Source of the DNA: Thermoflexus sp.
GTDB taxonomy: Bacteria; Chloroflexota; Anaerolineae; B4-G1; SLSP01
Direction of reading: 5' to 3'
Length of the DNA: 39,605 nucleotides
NCBI GenBank assembly: GCA_020722365.1
Contig: DYKY01000009.1
Span: 1 to 39,605, forward strand
Shown: piece by piece, positions 1 through 7,200 of the stretch
Layout: the number at the start of each line of letters is the position of its first letter
Position numbering within the stretch: the stretch's first letter is position 1
Translations under genes and position numbers: made by a program
Notes under the pieces: model-generated
Seen by the model: only the letters and a program-made list of their open reading frames with translations
Told to the model about the DNA's origin: nothing
The model's database searches: none

Positions 1-10
1 TTTTATATCT

Positions 11-36
11 CTCTGCGGCCTCAGCGTGCTCTGCGG
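11..36. repeat. Short direct repeat CTCTGCGG in left-edge intergenic DNA
   Basis: CTCTGCGG occurs at 11-18 and again at 29-36, with the related CTCAGCGTG between. It is one of several low-complexity word families in this window. A 7-bp palindrome (CCAGCAC, loop GGC, GTGCTGG) follows at 54-70 but has no T-run, so it is not a convincing terminator. No coding frame is recognised before position 98. Confidence 0.4.
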
Positions 37-97
37 TAAGATATGGGTAATCACCAGCACGGCGTGCTGGATAAGACGTTCTTGCAACCAAAGCTGT

Positions 98-125
98 TTG
101 ACAATATTCGCGAGTCTGCTATAAT
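98..125 (+). promoter_or_regulatory. Strong sigma-70-type promoter for the cold-shock operon
   Basis: TTGACA at 98-103, a 16-bp spacer, and TATAAT at 120-125. TG at 117-118 makes it also an extended -10 (TGCTATAAT). Both hexamers match consensus. The expected transcription start is near 132, giving a leader of about 130 nt before the GTG start at 265. Confidence 0.85.
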
Positions 126-167
126 TTGAATCGTAAGTGAGTCAGAATTCGAGTTCGTCCGCTGAAA

Positions 168-200
168 GGCCTGGACGTTTATGAGTCCGGGTCTTTTTTT
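168..200 (+). terminator. Intrinsic terminator or attenuator in the csp leader
   Basis: Arm 168-176 pairs with 185-193 over 9 bp (two G-U pairs), with an 8-nt loop and seven Ts at 194-200. It lies about 35 nt downstream of the predicted transcription start and 65 nt before the cold-shock start codon. It would therefore release a short RNA of about 70 nt or act as a conditional attenuator of the operon. Confidence 0.75.
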
Positions 201-264
201 GTAGGATGAATCAAGAGTTCTTACTCGTAAAAATCAAGTTTGTAAGTTGAAAGGAAGAGAAACT

Positions 265-480
265 GTGAGCAATCGGGAAATTGGAACTGTGAAGTGGTTC
301 AACGGGGCGAAAGGCTACGGCTTTATCTCGCGAGAAGGCCACGACGATGTCTTCGTGCATTACTCCGCTATTCAGTCGGAGGGCTTCAAGACATTGGACG
401 AGGGGCAGCGCGTTGAGTTCTCTGTTGAGCAAGGTCCTAAGGGCCTCCAAGCCACCAATGTGGTGCTTGCAAAGGGGTAA
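265..480 (+). CDS. csp: Cold-shock domain protein (CspA family)
   Basis: A 71-residue single cold-shock domain protein, the normal size for the family. It carries the two nucleic-acid-binding motifs: RNP1-like KGYGFI and RNP2-like VFVHY, preceded by the typical GTVKWFN strand. Such proteins bind single-stranded RNA and DNA in the cytoplasm and act as RNA chaperones that melt secondary structure. The GTG at 265 is preferred over the upstream in-frame TTG at 247 because a purine-rich AAGGAAGAG (251-259) sits just before it and because [11 protein letters not shown] is the usual family beginning. It is followed after 5 nt by the RRM protein, so the two are probably co-transcribed. The leader with a strong promoter and an internal terminator suggests control by premature termination, possibly relieved by cold or by Csp itself; that is inference. 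Confidence 0.93.
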   Translation: MSNREIGTVKWFNGAKGYGFISREGHDDVFVHYSAIQSEGFKTLDEGQRVEFSVEQGPKGLQATNVVLAKG

Positions 481-485
481 TCATC

Positions 486-848
486 ATGGCAAAGAAAATC
501 TACGTCGGTAATATGAGCTACGACACCACCGAGAATACGCTACGCGAGCTGTTTGCAGCTCACGGGGAAGTCGTTTCGGTCAGTGTGATCACGGATCGCG
601 ACACTGGGCGGCCGCGCGGTTTTGCTTTCGTGGAGATGGCGTCCGATGCGGCGGCCAACGCAGCGATTTCGGCACTCGACGGTCAGACGGTTGACGGTCG
701 TGCACTCAAGGTGAACGAGGCCCGTCCTCCCGCAGCGCGGGGTGGGGGAGATCGTTCCTACGGCGGCGGTCGTGGTGGCGGTCGCGGTACGGATCGCGGT
801 GGTCGTGGCGGCGGGGATCGCCGGCGTGACCGCGGTGACGACTGGTAG
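486..848 (+). CDS. RRM RNA-binding protein with Gly/Arg-rich tail
   Basis: A 120-residue protein with one RNA recognition motif (residues about 3-80): RNP2 is IYVGNM and RNP1 is RGFAFVEM. It is followed by a disordered RGG-type tail (about 86-120) rich in Gly, Arg and Asp and ending in DDW. This is the architecture of bacterial single-RRM Rbp proteins, best known from cyanobacteria, many of which are cold-induced. It starts 5 nt after the csp stop, and the ribosome-binding purines AAAGGGG lie in the last csp codons, so translation is probably coupled. A good intrinsic terminator follows at 888-918. Function: binding single-stranded RNA, likely with Csp in a cold-response unit (inferred from pairing). 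Confidence 0.93.
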   Translation: MAKKIYVGNMSYDTTENTLRELFAAHGEVVSVSVITDRDTGRPRGFAFVEMASDAAANAAISALDGQTVDGRALKVNEARPPAARGGGDRSYGGGRGGGRGTDRGGRGGGDRRRDRGDDW

Positions 849-887
849 ATCGACCAGCCCCAAGGGTCGAATCCTACATTCAAATGC

Positions 888-918
888 AACAGGCCAACAT
901 TCGTGCTGGCCTGTTTTT
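888..918 (+). terminator. Intrinsic terminator of the csp-RRM operon
   Basis: ACAGGCCA (889-896) pairs with TGGCCTGT (907-914), followed by a T-run at 914-918. It lies 40 nt after the RRM stop codon. Confidence 0.85.
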
Positions 919-1301
919 GCGTGAGGCGCCACTCTATACCTGCATTCTGAAATAGAACATACATGCTATTTTCAGCAGGGCGCTCTTTGTCGCTTGTTTC
1001 AGCTCAACTGTAGTATAATCCTGGTGGACTTTTTTTGCACATAGCGTGGGTTTCCATTCACATCTGGCCGACTCAAGACAAACCGGTTGACCGGTCAATT
1101 CGCTTTGAGGGCCTTTAGAGTCTTAGCTTTACATAATATACATAGTCGGAAGTTTGAAGCGAGGCAAAAAACGCCATTTTTAACGTCGGCCAACTCCACC
1201 TTTTAACCGCGCGCCATTTTGCGCGTCGTATAGTTTTGCTTGAATGACGCAGAAGAAACGACTTGAATAATCGTCACGGAACAGGAGCTTTCGGAGAGAA
1301 G
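919..1301. other. 383-nt gap without a gene; possible operator or small-RNA locus
   Basis: This gap lies between the convergent RRM and coiled-coil genes. It has no supported reading frame. It is more AT-rich than the flanks and contains an orphan TATAAT (1014-1019, no good -35), a 12-bp perfect palindrome (1087-1098) and a weak TTTAGA-17-TATACA promoter-like pair (1114-1142). A GCGCG(cc)ATTTTGCGCG hairpin near 1210-1227 might end the leftward gene. Confidence 0.5.
1087..1098. promoter_or_regulatory. Perfect palindrome TTGACCGGTCAA, operator-like
   Basis: The 12-bp perfect dyad is flanked by an extra CCGGT (1083-1087). Dyads of this form resemble TetR-family operators, but no regulator gene is adjacent and no clear target promoter is visible. 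The role is unknown. Confidence 0.35.
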
Positions 1302-1697
1302 CTACGGTTGTTTCGTCGTGCTAGATTTCACAGCGTGTTTGATGTTCTTGCCCCAATGGTCTTCTTTCAGCGTAGTTTCGTCCTGCTCTGGAGCATCACG
1401 CGGCGCAGAGAGCACCCGACCGTTGGCGAGATGCTGCGAGGCAACCAGCATTCTGAATTCTTCGCGCTCTTGTTCGAGTTGGCGCTCTTCCTGTTCTAAC
1501 GCATTATGCCATACTTGCAATTCCTTTTGCCATATTTCGAGTTCGATATTCTTCTCTTGCAAACTTTGACGTTCTTCGGCCAAAGCCGCCCGGCGTTTGA
1601 CAGCTGCGCCGCGCTCTATCCACAAGTAAATAAAAAACAACACGGCCAGCAAAAACAGCACCGCTCCGGCAAGGAACATCACTGCGTCCAGTACCAT
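1302..1697 (-). CDS. Small membrane-anchored coiled-coil protein, unknown function
   Basis: 131 residues. One N-terminal transmembrane helix (about 3-27, Leu/Val/Phe-rich) is followed by a charged segment predicted to be a coiled coil (about 35-85, rich in Glu, Gln, Leu and Arg with runs such as LEQEERQLEQEREEF). The polar tail is probably disordered. The ATG at 1697 has a good AAGGGAG site 5 nt upstream. It is monocistronic, in the same direction as elp3 but separated from it by about 56 nt of non-coding DNA. I do not recognise a family; topology suggests a short anchored scaffold with its coil in the cytoplasm. Confidence 0.7.
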   Translation of the reverse strand: MVLDAVMFLAGAVLFLLAVLFFIYLWIERGAAVKRRAALAEERQSLQEKNIELEIWQKELQVWHNALEQEERQLEQEREEFRMLVASQHLANGRVLSAPRDAPEQDETTLKEDHWGKNIKHAVKSSTTKQP

Positions 1698-1753
1698 AAG
1701 CTCCCTTGAGAAACAGTTTGGTAATCGTTCACTCGATAGCGATTACTTGTTCA

Positions 1754-3376
1754 TTATACTTCTAAGCGGCGGATTGGGTAGAGATCGCCGGCTGTAAAAC
1801 CGCGTTCGCGGTAGTAGGAACGTGTCCCAACAGCAGCGATGACGGCCAACGTCTTAAAGCCGGCCCGGCGGGCGATGTCGGCAGCGGCATCGAGCAACTG
1901 CGTCCCCAGACCGCGATGTTGTGCCGCCCCACCCCGTTGCCCCAGCGCCTGTGCCGGCCCGTAGATGTGCAATTCGCGTACCATCGCAGCTTCGCGGATT
2001 TCAGGAATTGGAAGTACGTCACGCGGCGCGGTGGGCAGAGAGAGCCGCAGAAAACCGGCCAGATTGCCCGCCGGGGTAAGATATTGCAAGAAATGCTCCT
2101 GCGTGGCATCGGTGGGATAGGATACAACATCCAACCTGAGTTCTTTTGTGGCTTGGAGTTGCCCAACGGCGATTTCCTTCCCGCGCACTTCACGGCAACG
2201 AATGCACTGACATGCCAGGCCGTGCGCGCGCATCTGCGCCTGCACGAGTTGGCGCAGGTTACTCTTGGTTGTCCCGGCAACAATGTACTGCGCGGGTATA
2301 TCGCGCATCAAACGGTTGATACGACTGTAGGGCGGCATCAAGGTTTTGCAGCGCATCAACAAGTCGATGAGCGCCTCTTCGGAATAAGGCTGGTATTGTC
2401 CTTGCTCCCAGAGGCGATAGAGATCCGTGCCTTCGAGAAGCGCCGTCGGATAGATTTTAATCTCGTCGGGACGCAGACCGGGATCGTTCCACAACCGCGC
2501 AAAATCCTCCAGGTCTGACTCCGGCGTCGCACCGTATAGATTGGGCATCCAGTGCAACACGATCTTGAGACCGGCAAGGCGCAACAGCCGAACCGCGCGC
2601 CGCACATCGTCCAGCGTGTGACCGCGCCGGTTGAGTGCCAGAATGTGATCGTCGCAGCTTTGCACACCGAGTTGCACCTTCGTCACTGCTTGATGACGCA
2701 GTTGCAATATCTCTTCTGGTGTGATCCAATCCGGGCGTGTTTCCACAACAAGGCCCACGTTGCGGTGAGACGCCGACTCGTTGCGCTGGAGGGCCTCGTT
2801 CAGCGTGGCAGATTCTGTCTCGTTCATGGCGTCAAAGCAGCGCCGGAGGAAGAACTCACGGTAATCGAGCGGATAGAAAGACCACGTGCCGCCCAGGATC
2901 AACAATTCGACTTTGTCGGTAGCGTGGCCGATCGCGTTAAGGGCTTCGATGCGTGTCCGCGTTTGGGCGTAGGGATCGTAATCATTCTGGATGGCACGGA
3001 GCACGCCTGGCTCACCGTCGAGATAGCTTTTCGGCGCATTGTGTTGCTCCGGACAGAAGATGCACGTTCCTGGGCACGGATACGGCTCAGTCAGAACGGC
3101 CACCGGAGCAACGCCGGAGATGGTGCGTACAGGGCGACCTCGCAGGCGTCGCTCTATCCCCGGATCTTCCGCAAGCGCCCCACCCCGCACCAGTTGTTGG
3201 TAAGCGTTCAGCAGTTGCGATTTTGCATACGTGCCGGTCTCGCTTGGGTAGCGCCGGAGAATTGGCGTGATGTCGTTATCGCCAGCCGGAAGATCACGGA
3301 GCGCCTGCAACAGGTGCAGGACATTCTCGCCTTCGCGCGTCAAATCGATTGTTTCAGGAACCCCACCCTTAACCAT
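1754..3376 (-). CDS. elp3: Elp3-type radical SAM/GNAT tRNA wobble-uridine enzyme
   Basis: 540 residues. The radical SAM cluster is C101-x3-C105-x2-C108 (CPGTCIFC), followed by the TIM-barrel with LGGTWSFYP and VQLGVQSCDD motifs. A C-terminal GNAT domain (about 440-540) has GLGTQLL and SYYRERGF, the acetyl-CoA-binding signature of Elp3. In eukaryotes Elp3 is the catalytic Elongator subunit forming cm5U at position 34 of tRNAs; the Dehalococcoides enzyme acts without other Elongator subunits. The frame is open to 3526, but the ATG at 3376 is chosen because an extended -10 (TGGTATAAT) ends only 7 nt before it, predicting a leaderless mRNA; the longer frame would overlap the divergent gene. Divergent from a Trm9-like methyltransferase, the next enzyme of the eukaryotic pathway. 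Confidence 0.93.
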   Translation of the reverse strand: MVKGGVPETIDLTREGENVLHLLQALRDLPAGDNDITPILRRYPSETGTYAKSQLLNAYQQLVRGGALAEDPGIERRLRGRPVRTISGVAPVAVLTEPYPCPGTCIFCPEQHNAPKSYLDGEPGVLRAIQNDYDPYAQTRTRIEALNAIGHATDKVELLILGGTWSFYPLDYREFFLRRCFDAMNETESATLNEALQRNESASHRNVGLVVETRPDWITPEEILQLRHQAVTKVQLGVQSCDDHILALNRRGHTLDDVRRAVRLLRLAGLKIVLHWMPNLYGATPESDLEDFARLWNDPGLRPDEIKIYPTALLEGTDLYRLWEQGQYQPYSEEALIDLLMRCKTLMPPYSRINRLMRDIPAQYIVAGTTKSNLRQLVQAQMRAHGLACQCIRCREVRGKEIAVGQLQATKELRLDVVSYPTDATQEHFLQYLTPAGNLAGFLRLSLPTAPRDVLPIPEIREAAMVRELHIYGPAQALGQRGGAAQHRGLGTQLLDAAADIARRAGFKTLAVIAAVGTRSYYRERGFTAGDLYPIRRLEV

Positions 3377-3383
3377 ATGAGTA

Positions 3384-3392
3384 ATTATACCA
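3384..3392 (-). promoter_or_regulatory. Extended -10 promoter for elp3, probably leaderless
   Basis: On the minus strand TGGTATAAT is followed by 7 nt and then the elp3 ATG. No good -35 is present, which an extended -10 can tolerate. The transcription start would fall on or beside the A of the ATG. Confidence 0.65.
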
Positions 3393-3447
3393 CTATGACC
3401 ATCATTACGAAGGTGTGTAAACTTTGTTTGCCTGAACCCTGTCTGAA

Positions 3448-3475
3448 TTGTCACTTGTTCAGGGGCGACTATAAT
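3448..3475 (+). promoter_or_regulatory. Promoter for the methyltransferase, probably leaderless
   Basis: TTGTCA (3448-3453), 16-bp spacer, TATAAT (3470-3475), then exactly 7 nt before the ATG at 3483. An earlier in-frame ATG at 3474 overlaps the -10 box and would not be in the transcript. Confidence 0.7.
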
Positions 3476-3482
3476 GCGCACT

Positions 3483-4202
3483 ATGCGTGAGGAAGTCGTC
3501 AACTTGTTGAATACCCTGAATCGCACCTTCTACGCCGAACTGGCCGAGGCATTCGCCGCGTCAAGGGGCGCGACCGAACCGGGACTGGTGCGTGTGCTGG
3601 CGCAGATGCAGCCTGGCGCGCGGGTGCTCGATCTGGGGTGTGGGCAGGGACGGGTGGCAGCGATGCTTCCGGCACATTGCGAGTATACAGGCCTGGACTT
3701 CTCCGGTGAGATGCTGGCGATCGCCGAACGCGCCGCAAATACGGGACGTCTCGGCAGTCCCCCCCGCTTCATCGTCGCCGACTTACTCGATCCCGCGTGG
3801 CCGGCGTTGGTTGCCGCGCCATACGACTGGGTCATCCTGCGCGCAGTCCTGCACCACATTCCCGGCGCAGAAAATCGTCAGGCCATTGTCAACCGCGCCG
3901 CAGACTGTCTCACACCACAAGGACACATGCTGCTTGCCAATTGGCAGTTCTTGGAAATCGAACGTCTGCGCCGCCGACTATTGCCCTGGGATGTAGTGGG
4001 CTTGTTGCCAGATGATGTTGAACCGGGTGATTATTTGCTTAACTGGCAGCGCGAGGGGTATGGCATTCGCTACGTACATTGGATTGACGAAGACGAGACG
4101 GCAATCCTTGCTGCGGGCGCCGGTCTGACCATCGAAATGTTGTATCGCGCCGATGGACATCATAACAACTTGACGCTCTACGCGGTGTTATGCCGAATCT
4201 GA
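3483..4202 (+). CDS. Class I SAM methyltransferase, Trm9/ALKBH8-like
   Basis: 239 residues, Rossmann methyltransferase fold. Motif I is VLDLGCGQGR (about 48-57), the acidic post-I is GLDFS (70-74), and motif IV is AVLHHIP. The N-terminal LNRTFYAELAEAFAASR resembles the opening of Trm9 and the ALKBH8 methyltransferase domain. The C-terminal RYVHWIDEDE...AGLTIE resembles their RYYH..-EL..L...AG segment. Those enzymes methylate cm5U34 of tRNA to mcm5U, directly downstream of Elp3. Here the gene is divergent from elp3, sharing a 106-bp start-to-start region, so function as the Elp3 partner is plausible but inferred; a small-molecule methyltransferase is the alternative. The 3483 start follows from the leaderless promoter; annotation could also place it at 3474. 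Confidence 0.85.
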   Translation: MREEVVNLLNTLNRTFYAELAEAFAASRGATEPGLVRVLAQMQPGARVLDLGCGQGRVAAMLPAHCEYTGLDFSGEMLAIAERAANTGRLGSPPRFIVADLLDPAWPALVAAPYDWVILRAVLHHIPGAENRQAIVNRAADCLTPQGHMLLANWQFLEIERLRRRLLPWDVVGLLPDDVEPGDYLLNWQREGYGIRYVHWIDEDETAILAAGAGLTIEMLYRADGHHNNLTLYAVLCRI

Positions 4203-4232
4203 CTCAACAAGGCGCTAACTATACCTGCAACC

Positions 4233-7200
4233 TTAAGGCATACCCACAACACGGTAAACCGTCGAGTATTCGTCGTCGTACACCGGCACCAGCCAACCGC
4301 GCTTAACCATTACGTCGAATTTGGACAAGCCCTCCGGCATCATATAGGCGCGTTCATAGGGCGCGAGAATGACATACTGGACGTTGTAACGCTCCAGGAT
4401 CGTCATCGCGGATTCTGCATCGATCGTGTTGTAGAAGTAGTTGATGTCCATCTGGCGCGCCTCGACGGTGCCGCCGGGCATCGTCATCCGCTGCTGGACG
4501 GAGTGCCAGCGCCAGGCGGCCACCGCCGGCAACCCGGTGTAGACCGATATCCGGCCTCCCCAGAGATACTCGCGCGCCCCTTGTCCTTCCATAATCGTAG
4601 GTGATCCCTGGACGTTGTCTTGGAGCCAGCGGATCACACGATAGTCAGCCTCAAGCGGTAGCCGGGCATCGCTTTCGTATTGGATAGCGTAATTCATATA
4701 GGCCATCCCATCCAGCGTGCGTGGAGCTTGCGTCGCCCAGCGATCGCGGGTCTTGGCCGGAATTGCCAGTGCTGGATACAGCGCCGCACTCGCCAGTAAG
4801 ATAGCCAGCGCCACCGATATGCCATCACTGACGAAATATGGAATTCCGGCCACAGCGGAAGCCTTGTCGGCGCGGTAACTCCTGAGCGCGTAGTCGATAA
4901 TGCGCTCGGCGGCAACCGCAGCGCTCAACCCGAGCAACATCCACACTTGCAAGTAGAATTTGAAGACCGTGTTCATCCGCCCGATGTCGCCGTCCAGAAC
5001 GTAGGTTTCCACCAGCAAACTGAGGGCAAGCGCAGTCCCCACCCACATCCACAGTTGGCGCTCGCGCGGTGTGCTGTGCGGATCGATGACCATCAACGCG
5101 GCAACCATCCCTAGCGGGATCACGATCCAGGCCACGGGGACGCCCATCAAGAGCAGTGCTCCCCCCAGAACGATCATCCCCAGAATCGCCATACCGAGCG
5201 CCAGCAGTGTACTCTCGTCGCGTTCCTGCCAGAGATGGCGCAGCAATGTGCGGCCACGCACTGCCGCAAGCACTACAAGCGGGAAGAGAAATTGTCCGTA
5301 CATGATCAAATAGATGCCAAAAGGCGTGCGCGACCCCTTCCAGGGGCTAAAGGAGGAATATGCCGCCGCAAAATTTGTGGTGAAGGGCAAGAAGAGAAGT
5401 TCACCCAGGAGGAAGAACAAGAGTGGCGTCAGCAGTTTGTAGTATGGGAAGATTGGTCCTGGCGCACCGCTGCCTGGCGCACCATCAGCTTCCTCATGAT
5501 CGCTTTCGACTGTCGGGTGCTTTCTCTCCGGTTTGTTGAAGAATATAAGCCAAGCGGCTACGCTCATCAAGCCCAAATACGTAGGCCAGTCCCAGGTGTT
5601 GGTTGCGCGCAGCGCCCCGGCAACCAGTCCTGCTAACACCAGGGTTGACAGGGGGTGCGGGATGCAGCGCCGTAAATGATCGCGCCACGTTTTATTCGCT
5701 GACATAGGCGCAGCGTCGGCGCCAATGCCCCATTGCAGTGCAATCGCCAGTGCCACCTGCGTCAACGGGAGCGCCATCATGTGCGCGTGCAGGTCCGCAT
5801 ACAGGAAAGTAAATGCCGGGAACTCGTTGATCGCGCCCACTTCCCCATCTGCAAACGGGATGACGCGCGTTGCGTTCCAGTACCACCACTCCGGACGGAA
5901 TTGTAGGGCTGCGCCTTTTATCAGAACTTTCCATAATCCCACAAGTGCAGAGACCACAGCGGGATAGCCCGGAATAAGACTTTCGAATTCGATATTGCCG
6001 ATCTCCTGGAAGCCCAAAAACAACAGACGCAGTTCGCCCAGATTGCCTAGGATGAGCACCAGCAGCATCCCCAACACACCCGCTCGATGGCCGCGTTTGC
6101 GATCTCCCCCGGCCAGGTTGTTGGCAATCGTGTAGGCCCCCACCCCGGTCATTGCAAAGAGCGTGGGGACGGCCAGGTTGTACCCTACACTCGGCACAAT
6201 GCCCAGCACTTTGATCAGCGAACCGACCATTACGAAGCCGAAGTAGTAGTAGTTCATCGTCCCGCCGGCAAACCACGGGTCGTAGGGCGGGAACCAGGTC
6301 GACTTGATCACCGCGTTCAAATAGGCGAAGTCCATCGGCTTTTCGCCGCCGGAGACGGGATGCCACAGAGCGGGATTGAGAAAGCGCACGTACGTCCATC
6401 CCAGGTAAAGCACAGCGAAGATGATCTCAAGACGCAGCAGATCGCGCCAGTGCTCACGGAAGAACGCGCGGAAGGCATCCTGTCGCTTGTAAACGAATCC
6501 TACCGCAAGCGCCGCGCAGAGCAGGAACACTGCCCACAAAAGCAGGCGGGTGTGGGGTAACAGGTGGATACTCGACAGCAACCAGGCCAAATAGGACCAC
6601 ACCAGCAGTCCCACCACACGCGCCAGTCCATAACCGCGATAGCGCAACGCGGGGAAGGCGTAGTACAACCACGGGAACGCCAGCAGACCGAGCGCCGTTA
6701 AGAAGAGCCACCATACGATCACGGCCAGAATCTGCGAACGGTTTTGCAGTGCGTTACGATTGAAAATGCGCCACCAGCTCCCGCCGCTTTCCTGATCGGC
6801 GCGCATGCGAGGTGTCATCAACAAGCTGAGGTTCTTCGTATCGCGAGCGCGGGTGGCCTGCAGCGGCGTCATCCAGCGGACATCGCTCAACAGGGAGAGC
6901 GGCAACATGGTTTCGGCGCGCGCCCGCGAGTACGCATCCGTTTTCGCAAAGATCAACACTGTCGGATGATCGTAGACGCTGAAGGCTTCCTCGGCAGGCG
7001 GGAACGAAATCTGACAGGGCCGGGCATTGGTGTACTGCGGAGTCGGCACAGTGAAGGGAATCTCTTGATCGGGAAACTGACATGGCCCTAATGCCGGGTA
7101 TGAGACAAATTCCGCCGCCAGTTCAAAGCCCAGGCTGCCATTGAACAGCGCTTCGTAATAGGCGGTTGTGAACGGATAACGCATTGGCAGCCGAGGAATC

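Noticed and set aside
247-264. TTG start giving a 77-residue Csp
   Set aside because: It would place the ribosome-binding purines inside the gene and add six residues not seen in cold-shock proteins.
864-880. GGGTCGAATCC, resembling a tRNA T-arm
   Set aside because: No acceptor, D or anticodon stem surrounds it, and it lies in the RRM gene's terminator region.
3377-3526. Longer Elp3 start at 3526
   Set aside because: The extra 50 residues overlap the methyltransferase and its promoter, and lack family similarity.
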